Assembly: GCF_019703515.2 (NCBI RefSeq)
Contig: NC_059347.1
Span: 23,988,501 to 24,052,500, forward strand
Source: Myxocyprinus asiaticus
Taxonomy: Eukaryota > Chordata > Actinopteri > Cypriniformes > Catostomidae
DNA length: 64,000 nucleotides
Direction of reading: 5' to 3'
Shown: piece after piece, positions 1 to 9,161 of the stretch
Layout: each line of letters starts with the position of its first letter
How positions within the stretch are numbered: the first letter of the stretch is position 1
Translations under genes and position numbers: made by a program
Notes under the pieces: model-generated
The model's input: only the letters and a program-made list of their open reading frames with translations
Told to the model about the DNA's origin: nothing
Database searches by the model: none

Positions 1-129
1 TCAAGAAGGAGCTGGGGGGGGGGGGGGGCGTGGTGATTTGACGTGGTTATATGGCATGTCATGGTAACATGGTACAGCAGGATCCTGACTTGGCCATGAT
101 AGGCATGATGCTGACTCGTTGGCCATTGC

Positions 130-620
130 AGGCATGAGCGCTGGACCATGGAGCAGAGGCAGGCCTGGACTGTGGAGCAGAGGCGGGCCTGGACCATGGA
201 GCAGAGGTGGGCCTGGACCGTGGAGCAAAGGCTTGCTTGTGACATGGCATGGAGCAGTCTGTGGCTTGGCTGAGACATGGCATGGAGCAGACTGAAGCTT
301 GGCTGTGACATGGCATGGAGCAGACTGAGGTTTGGCTGTGACATGGCATGAAGCAGACTGAGGTGTTATTGTGACGGGCTCAGGCATTGCTGTGATATGG
401 CATGGAGCAGGCTGATGAATTTGCTGTGACATGGCATGGAGCAGGCTGAGGTGTTGCTGTGACGCGGTATGGAGCAGACTCGGGCATGGCTGTTCCATGT
501 CATGGAGCAGACTCAGGCGTGGCTGTGACATGGTATGGAGAAGACTCAGGCATGATATGGCATGGAGCAGACTCAGGATCAGGGGCAGAAGGTGGCACAA
601 GCTCTGTGACCATGATGTGG
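130..620 (-). repeat. coding-type tandem repeats in LTR-element gag region
   Basis: Imperfect tandem repeats of about 33 bp (core reading gcatggagcagactgag on the + strand) run from about 240 to 600, and shorter units of about 24 bp built on cctggaccatggagcag run from about 140 to 240. Read on the minus strand they stay open over long distances and give repeated SAPCH, VTAKP and LLHGPG peptides. They lie directly downstream of the minus-strand gag remnant, so I read them as its low-complexity C-terminal part. The related copy at the right end of the window also has tandem repeats here, but with a different unit. Confidence 0.6.
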
Positions 621-1019
621 GACCCTGGCTCGGCGACCGTGACGTGGGACCCTGGCTCGTCAACCATGACGTGGGACCCTGGTTCGTCAACCACGACGAG
701 GGACGCTGTCTCGGCGGCCATGATGTGGAACTCTGGCTTGCGCAATGACGTGGGACTCTGGTTTGGCGTCCACCTCCCCCACAGTGAATGATGAACCACA
801 TATCAGTAGGGCAAGGTCGATAAATTGAGTCAGGCTCTAGGTACTCCGGCCGTCTGGCATCAAGGAGGAGATTGGCTCATTCAGCCCAAAACGAAAACAG
901 TCCTTGAGGGCAATCTCATTAAAATCAACCCTGCTGGCTAGAGCACAAAAGTCCTAAACATATTCCTCATTGGAAAGGCCTTCCTGACATAGACGAAGTA
1001 ACTGAACTGCTGGGTTCAT
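621..1019 (-). pseudogene. LTR retroelement gag remnant (Ty3/Gypsy-like)
   Basis: On the minus strand an ATG at 1019 opens a frame starting MNPAVQLL, followed by DFCALASRVDFNE, ALKDCFRFGLNEPISSLMP and FIDLAL. The same peptides occur in the right-end copy at 63,073-63,471, so they are conserved between the two insertions. This matches the start of gag from a Ty3/Gypsy-type retroelement in which gag follows the 5' LTR closely. In-frame stops follow EEYV and GRST, and the frame is lost near 800-690 before the repeat region, so the gene is dead. Gag normally forms the particle that packages element RNA. No pol domain is visible because the window ends. The superfamily assignment is inference from layout and gag style. 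Confidence 0.6.
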
Positions 1020-1230
1020 CTTGGTTGGTCGAGTATTCTGTAACATTGCTGGCAATGACAGGCAGACAAAGACGGTAATTAAGCAGAACCCATGTGCAGT
1101 TTATTTACATGGTGCAGTAAATCCATAAACTGGAAACCCAAGATGTGAAATGAAAATATAAACATAAACATGAACAGGAAACATGAACCTTAACTATAAA
1201 CTTGACTATAAAACAAAACATAAACATGAA

Positions 1231-1333
1231 CTAAACTAAACTAAACTAAACTAGACTAGACTAGACTAGACTAGACTAGACTAGACTAGACTAGACTAGA
1301 CTAGACTTGACTTGACTTGACTTGACTTGACTT
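1231..1333. repeat. pentanucleotide microsatellite (CTAAA/CTAGA/CTTGA)n
   Basis: About 100 bp of perfect 5-bp periodicity in three blocks: CTAAA units, a longer block of CTAGA units, then CTTGA units. It lies inside the LTR. The right-end LTR has only a few longer GTCAAGCTTATGTCAAA-type repeats at this position, so the array expanded after insertion. Confidence 0.9.
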
Positions 1334-1431
1334 CCAAACAACAGTACATTAACAATACTCGACCATGGACAATGGCAAACATGAGGGTTAAATACTTGGA
1401 CTTGGGAGAACACATGACAATGATAACCAAT

Positions 1432-1764
1432 TGTGGCAGCGGGGGTGTGGTCAAGCATCTCTCCGGAGAGAGAGAAAGCGGTAAGGGCGCTTACACCTGA
1501 GCTAAATTATGTCTAACACCTGTCTCTGATTTCAGTGAGCACGGGGAGAGCAGCATAAAAGGAGCCACACCGCCAGTAGAGAGAGAGAGAGAGACCGGCA
1601 TAAGAAATACAAGTCTAGCACGAAAGTTACTGTGAAATTGTGTGTTGCTATGTCAACAAGTGTTCCTGCCAAGCTGTAAAAACTATAAACTGGATAAATT
1701 AAAGCACCCACCTGAACTGGGAAACTCGCTTCTCGCCTCCTCCTTTATCCCAAAAACTCTTACA
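1432..1764 (+). mobile_element. solo LTR nested in the outer LTR, 5-bp target duplication
   Basis: The 333-bp segment starts TGTGGCAG and ends CTTACA. It is flanked on both sides by CCAAT (1427-1431 and 1765-1769). Removing it and one CCAAT restores a continuous outer LTR that aligns with the right-end copy (GTGTTTATTGGTTATCC at about 62,779). A TATA-like ATAAAAGG near 1554 and an ATAAATTAAAG polyadenylation-like stretch near 1691 suggest + orientation. TG...CA ends with a 5-bp duplication are the mark of an LTR insertion. The absence of an internal region means the rest was lost, normally by LTR-LTR recombination. The family is not identified. Confidence 0.85.
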
Positions 1765-1999
1765 CCAATGAACACACAGAACTTTAAACAAGATAACGAG
1801 ACTGCTAACAAGCTAATGAAACAATGAACCAATGGGGACAAGACACAAGAACATGGGAAGCACATGACAAGATCACATGACAATGACACAGGAACAAACA
1901 TGGAATGGAACTATTTTACCAAAATAAATGACATGAACAAAAACACATAAAACCATGACAATATCCACAGTAAAATGAATCCTATATCAACATAACCTG

Positions 2000-2235
2000 A
2001 AATGCTGCTCAGCAAGGAAGAAGCCAGTGCTTGAAAACCTCTATAAAAAAGCCAGACTACAGTTTACAAGTGCACATGGGGACACAGATCTTACTTTGGA
2101 GAAATGTTCTCTGGTCTGATAAAACAAAAATTTAACTGTTTGGCCATAATGACTATTGTTATGTTTGGAGGAAAAAGGGTGAGGCTTGCAAGCCGAAGAA
2201 CACCATTCCAACCGTGAAGCATGGGGTTGGCAGCA
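2000..2235 (+). pseudogene. Tc1-like transposase remnant
   Basis: The + strand reads as a degraded Tc1 transposase. Recognisable pieces are AAQQGR, IKKPDYSLQVHMGTQ, LWSDKTKI (with the first catalytic Asp of the DD34E triad), LFGHND, YVWRKKGEACKPKNT and VKHGVG. Frames change and stops occur. It is cut at about 2235, where DIRS 5' sequence begins. No terminal inverted repeat is visible on either side, so only an internal fragment of roughly 80 codons survives. It belongs to a different Tc1 family from the two larger Tc1-like elements in this window. Confidence 0.75.
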
Positions 2236-2516
2236 ACATTTGCATGCTGCTCTCCGCTCCGGACATACGGGTATAAAAGGAGATAGTGTGCACCACTCAT
2301 TCAGACTTGTTCTTCGGAGCTGAGCGCACATGTGTGTTCATCCCGTCACCTCGCTATTTGCTGCTGGAATTACGGCGTGTATCAGTGGTCGCCCTCGCAC
2401 GTCGAGTGTTGTGTTTCCCCTGGGTGCTTCGAGTCTACAGGTGTAAAAAAGAGTATGTTCAAAAGAGTATATTTTCTCTGAAAGAGCTCGCACAAACAGT
2501 TGGCGTCTTGTTAAAG
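2236..2516 (+). promoter_or_regulatory. 5' leader of DIRS element A, with TATA-like box
   Basis: From ATTTGCATGC to the gag ATG at 2517 this matches the leader of the 23.3-kb DIRS element, including GGTATAAAAGGAG at about 2270, CCACTCATTCAGA, AAAAAAGAGTAT and TTAAAGATG. The inverted terminal repeat found at 23,271 is missing here because the left end is lost at the Tc1 junction. Confidence 0.6.
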
Positions 2517-3182
2517 ATGTCCTTTCACCTTTGTGCTACTGGTTGTGGCCGTTATTTCTCCCCACTGGATGGCCACGAAATCTGTCTCAAGTGCCTGGGT
2601 CGCCAGCACGCCAAGGCAGCTTTTGTGGAGGGGTCATGTTCTCACTGTGAGAACATGGCTGTGAGAACGTTGCAGTCTCAGCTCTCTTCCTTCTTCGTGT
2701 AGCAGAGAGCCATCGTGGCTGCTTCCTGACCCGGTCCGTCCTGCGTTGAAACTCAGGCAGCTGGGTCGGATTTGGATGTGGATATGGGAGTTTCTCCACT
2801 GGCTCAGTTCCCGCAGACCTCACATCCCCCAGCACACTCATTCTGCCCGGTAGAGTTCACGAGCGAGGCAGGCGGTCCGCCTCAGAGCGGATTTAATGTC
2901 TTGTTTGGGGCTCGCAATGAGGATGAGTTGTCGGTCGCAGCATCAGAGGGTGGGCTCCTGCTTTCGGAAGCGGACGAGTCTACTGAGCTCCCACTCTCGG
3001 TAGAGCTCAGGACGAAGTGGACTCTGATTGCACAGGCGGCTGCGAACATCGGGCTTGAGTGGAACCCTCTGCCCTGCCCTGATCGTTCATGGCTGGATGA
3101 TTGGTTTCTGGGCTGGGAGTGTGACTCACGGCCACGCCCTACCCCAGTCCCTTCCTTCCTGGAAGTGCACAAGGAGTGCTGA
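2517..3182 (+). pseudogene. DIRS-type gag-like gene A, with stops
   Basis: The frame starts MSFHLCATGCGRYF and continues with CLKCLGRQHA and CSHCENM, a Cys/His cluster that recurs in all four DIRS gag copies in this window. Further on are FGARNEDELSVAAS, IGLEWNPLPCPDRSWLDDWFLG and PSFLEVHKE, which match the homologous parts of the copy at 23,623-24,661. All pieces lie in one frame, broken by a TAG at 2700 and a TGA shortly after. The frame ends at 3182, around the middle of the protein compared with the copies at 23.6 and 35.5 kb. Gag of DIRS elements is thought to bind and package RNA. RT and recombinase are absent. Confidence 0.7.
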
Positions 3183-3183
3183 A

Positions 3184-3482
3184 CCAATCTGGCCCTCCGC
3201 TGAGTATGCTCTTCCAGCCAGTGCGGACGTTAGTCGACACAACTTAGAAAGATGAATGGACGTGAGTTCCACGCCCTGTTACTCGCCAGGCAGAGATATG
3301 CCACTACCACCTCTTTCATAATCCTTTTCTTCCCTGTGATCCACATTGCAGAGAATGAAATCGCTGTGCGGGCAAGTTGAATTGGGCGCGTGCCAGGATT
3401 TTGACAGTTCGTTATGAACTTCAGGGAAGAACGAGGCAGATCTATGAGACGCGGTCGTTTTACGGCATCCAGACTGCAGGAA
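3184..3482. other. junction between two converging DIRS fragments, unassigned
   Basis: This stretch of about 300 bp lies between the + strand gag A and the minus-strand gag B. It keeps DIRS-like base composition, but I could not align it to either gag. It may be diverged gag sequence or the scar of a rearrangement. No ORF or terminal repeat is recognisable. Confidence 0.4.
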
Positions 3483-4042
3483 CTATTCATCAAGGCAAGA
3501 TTGTGTAGGTTCCTCTGGAGGAGACCACTCGATATCGAGCTCTTCGACCACCCTTAAAAGGATGCGAAGCATCTTCTTGTCAGTGGCGCATACACGATCC
3601 TCGCCCTCCCTGGGGCGAGGGGCGGTAGAATCATCCAGTGACCACTCGCCTGATGCAGCGAGAGACATGAAATCGTCATCATCCCCAGCATCATAACCGC
3701 CAAATGAAACAAGGCCATGTGCATTGCATGGAGACTGAGGGGCGTATGCTGGCACGAGGTCCTCCTCAAATTCATCCTGCTCGACCTCGCGGCCCCATCT
3801 TGCCTCCTTGTGTGATCCCTCGGGTATCACAGAAGAGGCGGGTGGGAGGGCGGGGGAGGCTTAATCGTCCCTCAGAGCGGTTGAGGGCGCAGCGTCTTGA
3901 GACTCATGCCCTCGCAGTGAGGGCAGTCTGTCTCCATGAGAGCTGACTCTGCGTGAGCGTGGCCCAGACAGAAAATGCAGCTCTGTTGCTGATCTGACGG
4001 CGGGATGTGCCTCTCGCACAAGGAACACTTATGGAATTACAT
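3483..4042 (-). pseudogene. DIRS-type gag-like gene B, frameshifted
   Basis: On the minus strand TTTTTAAAGATG at 4042 is the same start context as the other DIRS gag genes. The frame has a stop at codon 2, then CSLCERHIPPSDQQ, CIFCLGHAHAESAL and CPHCEGMSLKTLR, the Cys/His cluster. A stop and a frame change follow near 3,850-3,830. The next piece (3830-3483) reads GYDAGDDDDFMSLAAS and ELDIEWSPPEEPTQSCLDE, matching the acidic, DDF(M)SLAAS and LDEW regions of DIRS gag. The leader differs from that of copy A, so this is another DIRS family. The protein stops about halfway. Confidence 0.7.
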
Positions 4043-4079
4043 CTTTAAAAAGACACGAACATGCAAGTGACTCTTTTAG

Positions 4080-4123
<44 letters not shown>

Positions 4124-4565
4124 ATATACAATATACAATTGCTTTATAAGGATACACAACTCCTGCCGAAGCGCTGCGGGGAATCAGGATGCTGAAGTGG
4201 CCCATTCACCAGCGAAGAGTCAAGCGGCGAGGCAGAGTGATGTTCGCCGGAACACTGCAGGGGAGTGGAGAGTCTTCTCATTGCTATGAAGATTCCACCC
4301 GCTGACTCGTGTAGTCGACAGCGAAGCAGTAGAGGGCTTCTAGACGAGAGATGAATTGCTGTCTTGAAGGAAGAAAATTCTGAGGAATGTTTGAGCACCT
4401 GCTTTTATTGCGGACAGCTTCACGCCTAAAAAGGCAGGGCTCAAACACCATAGCCAATATTGGAGTACTGGCATTATTGTAGAGATGTTTCAACTAGGTC
4501 ATGTGGAAGGACACTCCCCCATATGCGTTAGCACGCAACATCAAGTGTACTGAGTCGTAAGGGAA
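4043..4565 (-). promoter_or_regulatory. 5' leader of DIRS element B
   Basis: On the minus strand the region upstream of gag B holds CAATAAAAGCAGG (near 4410), a TATA-like site. The outer end near 4565 reads GTTCCCTTACGACTCAG, which looks like a DIRS terminal repeat. A (TA)n tract at 4084-4118 interrupts it. No partner terminal repeat is present. Confidence 0.5.
4084..4118. repeat. (TA)n microsatellite
   Basis: About 35 bp of perfect TA dinucleotides within the leader of DIRS B. Confidence 0.95.
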
Positions 4566-4578
4566 CTTCTGACTTCAA

Positions 4579-4583
<5 letters not shown>

Positions 4584-4642
<59 letters not shown>
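4584..4642. repeat. (TA)n microsatellite, left flank of hAT element
   Basis: About 59 bp of TA dinucleotides. The tract resumes at 5604 on the other side of the hAT element, so the element probably inserted into one TA tract. Confidence 0.95.
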
Positions 4643-4643
<1 letters not shown>

Positions 4644-4644
<1 letters not shown>

Positions 4645-5602
4645 GGGGTGTAATGGTACATGTATTCGTCCCAAACCGTCACATTACTGATGTCACGGTT
4701 TGGTGCATGCAGTCAGACGAAGAATACATCTGAGTCAGTCACAGGTGATCCACACTCCAATCCAGAAGGGGGCGTGCACAGTAATGCAACACTTTTTGCT
4801 AACCGCCACAACAGGAAAAAGAGCAGAAGAAGAAGACACCATCCATGCACCAACCCAAAACAAGAATGGCGAGTTCATATGACACGCGAAAGCTCGAAGA
4901 CCCGCCTACTTGTTTTATATCAGCAGTGTGGGAAAGTTTTGGGTTCCCAGTGAACTATGGCAGCAGTGGAGAGCGAGTTGTAAATAGGACGTGGATGGTG
5001 TGTCGGTGTTGTAAAGCAGCTGTATGGTATGTGAGTGGAAATACGTCCAACATGCTGACACATATCAGACGACATCACCCAGATGTGCCAGTCACCAGAG
5101 CTAGGCAGAAAAAGATGACAGGAGTGCAAAAACTTATCCCTGCAGCTTTTAACCAGCCTCTAGATGTGAGAGCAGACAGGGCCAAAGTCATTATCCAGGC
5201 AACTGGCATAATTATACACAAACAACACATAGTTTAAGTGGAAACATTTTTAACACTCCTTCTCCTAATGCACAAGTTTTGTAGCTGATTGTGATCAAAT
5301 ACCTTTTGTTTTTTATCAGCCCTACAAAAAAAATATGACCTATGCAAGAGTGCATTCTGTTTACTGCTTAGTGCTTAATACACTAAAGGAGGCTGTACTG
5401 TACTACCAACTACCTCAGGGGTACTAAATGCCGCTAGGTGGAACAAACTGTAATTTGCACTACTGACTGTTCAAAATAAATGAAAAGAAACCTAGCATTT
5501 GGGATTTGTTGCTTTTTCCTTTTGTACTGAACTCGTATCGAACCGTGACCCCAAAACCGAGGTACATACCGAACCGTGACATCTGTGTACCGTTACACCC
5601 CT
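4644..5602 (+). mobile_element. hAT-like DNA transposon, internally deleted
   Basis: The ends are inverted repeats: GGGGTGTAATGGTACA at 4645-4660 and, on the other strand, GGGGTGTAACGGTACA from 5601 down to 5586. Further inverted similarity (AACCGT, GTCACGGTT) lies inside. GGGGTGTAACGGTAC-type ends are typical of fish hAT elements. Both flanks are TA repeat, which fits an 8-bp ATATATAT duplication but cannot prove it. The element is about 960 bp, against roughly 3 kb for autonomous relatives, and only the BED-finger N-terminus of the transposase remains. Confidence 0.75.
4866..5237 (+). pseudogene. BED-type zinc finger fragment of hAT transposase
   Basis: The ORF from the ATG at 4866 gives about 123 residues: MASSYDTRK, then SAVWESFGFPV, then VCRCCKAAVWYVSGNTSNML followed by HIRRHHPDV. 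The Cys-x2-Cys and His-x4-His spacing with aromatic residues upstream is a BED finger, the DNA-binding domain that starts many hAT (ZBED-type) transposases. The chain then has QKKMTGVQKLIPAAF, also usual after BED in this family, and ends at a stop soon after. The RNase H-like catalytic domain and the hATC dimerisation domain are gone. It lies between the terminal inverted repeats of the element. An upstream in-frame ATG at 4845 is possible but has no family support. Confidence 0.75.
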
Positions 5603-5603
5603 A

Positions 5604-5626
5604 ATATATATATATATATATATATA
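5604..5626. repeat. (TA)n microsatellite, right flank of hAT element
   Basis: A short TA tract that continues the tract at 4584-4642 across the hAT insertion. Confidence 0.9.
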
Positions 5627-5902
5627 AAACTCTTCAACTGGTGATTATATAGGCTTTGAAAAGCTTTATTTGGTTAATACTTTGGGTAATATTTGGGCAA
5701 TACTTGCATAAAGAGCACTGAAATGGAGCCAAATGTATTTTGGGCTTGTTTATAGTTAAAAGTCAAGCTTTATGCACCAAATCTTAATTTCCTTTGTTAT
5801 TATTGGGATTTTTATCATTTTGGCAAAATCCACTATCAGACAACCTCTACTTTGAACGCAGTTTGCCTCATCAAATCAGAAGACTGGAACTTTATTATAA
5901 TA
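5627..5902. other. no recognisable feature
   Basis: AT-rich unique-looking DNA. I see no ORF, repeat or motif in it. Confidence 0.5.
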
Positions 5903-6287
5903 CAACGATCAGACACAACATTAAAACCACCTGCCTAATATTGTGTAGGTCCCCCTCGTGCCACCAAAACAGCGCCAACCCACATCTCAGAATAGCATTC
6001 TGAGATGATATTCTTCTCACCACAATTGTACACAATTGTAACTGCTGATCTCCTGGGATTTTCATGCACAACAGTCTCTAGAATTTACTCCGTATGGTGA
6101 CAAAAAGAAAAAACATCCAGTGAACGGCAGTTTCTTGTTGAGAGAGGTCAACAGAGAATGGCCAGACTATTTCAAACTGTCAAACTCTACGGTAACTCTG
6201 TGCAATTGTTGGTGCTGTTTTGGCAGCACAAGGAGGGCCTACACAATATTAGGTAGATGGTTTTAATGTTGTGGCTGAATGGTGTAT
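5903..6287. mobile_element. short DNA transposon with about 55-bp inverted ends
   Basis: The left end (CGATCAGACACAACATTAAA from 5906, followed by ACCACCTGCCTAATATTGTG) and the reverse complement of the right end (CATTCAGCCACAACATTAAA, then ACCATCTACCTAATATTGTG) match over more than 50 bp, including GTAGG and a CCTCGTGCC/CCTTGTGCTGCC continuation. The middle contains CTGATCTCCTGGGATTTTC and AACAGTCTCTAGAATTT, shared with the partial copy at 48,165-48,490. There is no ORF. It is a non-autonomous element. The superfamily is uncertain because the target duplication is not clear. Confidence 0.8.
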
Positions 6288-6289
6288 GA

Positions 6290-7568
6290 TATATTATGTT
6301 ACAGAGATACATTGTGGCTGACATAAAAAAAATAAAAATAAAATAAAATAAAAAGATTATGGTTAATAAAAATAGTGAATCTTTTTTTTTTTTTTTTTTT
6401 TTTTTGAGCCACTGGTGATGTTCATTTATATTTGCACTTAAGGGATCTCAGCAGCCCTGCTCAAGAGCAGCCATTACAGGAATAACATAAAACGTCAAAA
6501 TCACAGCTTCACTGTTATTTTGTGATACCCAGCAGACCAGGACTCCAATTGAAGCATCATTAGCAGCCCTATCATCTCAGCTGTGGTGGTGGGTGGCCAG
6601 AGCAGATTTGTGAGGGTCATATGCCTAAATGTGACCTCCATAAGCAACCAACAGGCCTGGCTTCTTTTAGCTAATGCAATTAACTTTGAAGAGAGCATGA
6701 AAGAGGGACAGACAGAGAGAGAGAGTGAAAGAGAGAAAAAAAGAGCAACAAACAGAATATAGAGAGCACAAAAAAGCCACAGCATGATAAAAGAGAGTGA
6801 GAAAGACTCCCAGACAGAAAGGTAGAGGTGAGAAGCTTAACTCATAATGACAGAGGGAAGCGTGGCTGGGCTGAGGGGGCTCGCTTCTCTCAGGTCTGTC
6901 TCTTCTCGGGGGAACTAAAGGTTGGGAGAACTCATCTCGTGGAGGAGCTAAGATGAAGGATCGGTGTCAGGCTGCCTTTTAATAGTCAGAACTGTGGTTA
7001 GTTCTTCTGACTATGCCCTATCCCCCGTGGCTCAGAGTCCACTTCATATAACTGGCCATAATTCACCTCGTTTGGCAGTTTGGGGTCTCAGAGATGCAGG
7101 ATATGAAGTGCAGGGAGCAGTAATGGCACCAAGAACAGCTGAGGGCACATTTAGAGAGAGAACAGCAGAAAACAGCACTCTGACACTAACACAATACATA
7201 CTGTAATAAGAATTAAACACAGCAAAAGTTTTATGGGTTTATTTATTTATTTTATTTTTTTCATTTATTTATTAATTTATTTATTTTTGTCAAAAAGCAA
7301 CATTGCAAATAAACAGTTGAAAAAAAAAATAAAAAATACATTTTTGAAATTACTTTTACACTTAAATATCAATGAAAATAAAACAGTAAATTGGGTAAGA
7401 CAGTATAGACACAAACAATAAAAATCATCAAAACTGGTATATAATAATGAGCAATAACAAAAAATGCAATGTCTGCAAAAGTAACTTTCAAATTAGTAAT
7501 ACCCATCAATATTAAAGAGTTTGTACATTATACTGATTAAAAAATAAAGGATTTTGAAAATGTGAAAA
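6290..7568. other. anonymous DNA with low-complexity tracts
   Basis: Holds an A-rich AAAATAAAAT patch (6327-6355), a T run (6380-6404) and GA-rich tracts (6710-6760). A more complex block lies at 6840-7200, and AT-rich DNA fills the rest. No ORF here resembles a known protein. Confidence 0.5.
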
Positions 7569-7598
7569 TCTCTGTCTCTCTCTCTCTCTCTCTCTCTC
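7569..7598. repeat. (TC)n microsatellite before LINE
   Basis: About 30 bp of TC dinucleotides immediately upstream of the first LINE sequence. Confidence 0.9.
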
Positions 7599-7800
7599 AT
7601 GCACATGAGTGAGCGTCTGTTGAGCGAGTGGAGCGTGGTGAGTGTGTGTGAGGTTGTTGTGTTGAGCATAAAAATTTTTCTTTCTGTCTATCTTTATATA
7701 TTTATTTTGTTGTTTGGGGTGTTGTGCACAAAGGGTTTGGGGAAATTGGGAGTGTGCACCGGTTTTTGGGCAGCGTGCTGCTGCTTTGTTTGGAGAAAGC

Positions 7801-9102
7801 ATGGCGACCACAAGTGTGGGGAGTATGAGTCTCCTTACGTGGCGCCATGCAGTTAAAGTGGCGTCCGCGGCAAGTGTTGAGGAATGTTGCATGGCTGTTG
7901 GAGAAGTTGTGGGGCACAAGTACATTTTATCAGCCTCTAGAATGAACAATGCTATGGTGATTTTCCTCAAAAGCATTGATAAAGTAAATGAATTAGTTGA
8001 GCATGGAATCAATATTGGCGGTGAATTTTTTTCTGTTCTTCCTCTCTCCTTACCATCAAAGAGAGTTACTTTATCAAACGTTCTACCTTTTGTTAGTGAT
8101 GAAATATTAACTCAAGTGTTGTCTCACTACGGAAAACTGGTATCCTCAATCAAAAAATTCCAATTAGTAGTGAATCCCCTTTGTTGAAACACACTGTTTC
8201 TTTTAGCCATTTCGCATATATGGTAGTTCAAGATGATGCCGAGTTAGATCTGGCACTACATTTTCAGATTGACGGATATGAGTATGTCATTTTTGTCACA
8301 AAATCGAAAACAAAGTGTTTCGGTTGCGGAAAAATAGGACATTTAATTCGAAATTGTCCTGATAAATTGAAAGAAAAGGAAGTTACTAGGGAGAGTGACA
8401 TTAATGCCGTTCCTGGAATGAGTAATGCAGCTGAGCCCGACCTGTTGGAGTCGGGATCGACGAAGGTAAGACCGGCTGAAGCGGAGACGGTCACGGGGAA
8501 GGAGCCCCCCGGCAAGAATCCAGACGCTGCTGTTTTCACTGAGGCTGGTTCAACCTCGACGCATCAAGTGCACTCAGGTACAGCACATATTGAAACAACT
8601 GTTAATGATGACAACGAGGATTCAGTGAATGGGGTACAGTTTTCTGAATGTGAAGTTTCAGAGAATTTTTATTTGCCGGTGTTGCGAAGTGGATGTGAGG
8701 TGGATTCTGTTGATACAGAGACAGAGCAAAATATGTTCAAAATGCCGCAGAAAAGGAAAAAGAGTGATACATTTCATGATGCAAAACTTCCCAAAAAAAG
8801 TTGATTTGCAAGCTATTGAGGATCAGGGAACAGAAAGTGATAGCGGGTCGTCTGAATCTAGTGTGACGCTTTCTCATTGTGATTTTTCTAGTCGAAGCTA
8901 TGATGTTGATGACATCAAGTTGTTTCTCAGATCAACTAAAAATAATAGAGGTGTATGTGTACAGGAATATTTTCCTGATCTCAAGCAGTTCATTGAAAAA
9001 ACAAGAAGCCTAATGGCAGAGGGTGGTTTCACTAATAAAGAAGTGTACCGTCTGAAGAAAATTGTGAGGAATTTAGACAAGGGTTTGAACAATAATGTTT
9101 AA
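7801..9102 (+). pseudogene. LINE ORF1-like protein, CCHC knuckle, two frameshifts
   Basis: The likely start is ATGGCGACC at 7801 (MATTSVGSM). The first piece runs to about 8175 with an RNA-binding-like region (VSDEILTQVLSHYGKLVSS). A shift restores SPLLKHTVSF, and the second piece (to 8804) carries the zinc knuckle CFGCGKIGHLIRNC (C-x2-C-x4-H-x4-C) at about 8320-8360 and a long acidic, Ser/Thr-rich linker. A second shift, in a run of A at about 8793-8799, leads to the last piece (VDLQAIEDQGTESDSGSSES, then VDDIKLFLRSTKN and CVQEYFPDLKQF), ending at 9102. ORF1 proteins of this group bind element RNA and chaperone target-primed reverse transcription. The total of about 430 codons is plausible for the family. 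Two shifts mean no full product. Confidence 0.75.
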
Positions 9103-9161
9103 AAAAACAAAGGATAGAATTTCTAATGGTCTGTTGTGGGTTTGTGGGCTGTATGGGAGCC

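Larger units (their letters stand above)
1039..1960 (-). mobile_element. LTR of minus-strand retroelement, interrupted by a nested LTR
   Basis: The minus-strand sequence from 1960 (TGTCATGG...) to 1039 (...GTTACA) aligns by eye with the right-end LTR at 62,604-63,052. Shared blocks include TCATGTGTTCTCCCA, GTATTTAACCCTCATG, the AATAAA region and the end CAGCAATGTTACAGAAT. It has the TG...CA form of an LTR and directly precedes the gag ATG at 1019. It is longer than the right copy because of a pentanucleotide expansion (1231-1333) and a nested solo LTR (1432-1764). No clear tRNA primer-binding site is visible in the roughly 19 bases before the ATG. Confidence 0.65.

Noticed and set aside
1..801. 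266-codon minus-strand frame as a host gene
   Set aside because: It is made of tandem repeat units and sits right after the gag remnant of an LTR element. A host gene is not supported.
1230..1335. CRISPR-like array
   Set aside because: Continuous 5-bp tandem repeat without spacers. The host is a vertebrate.
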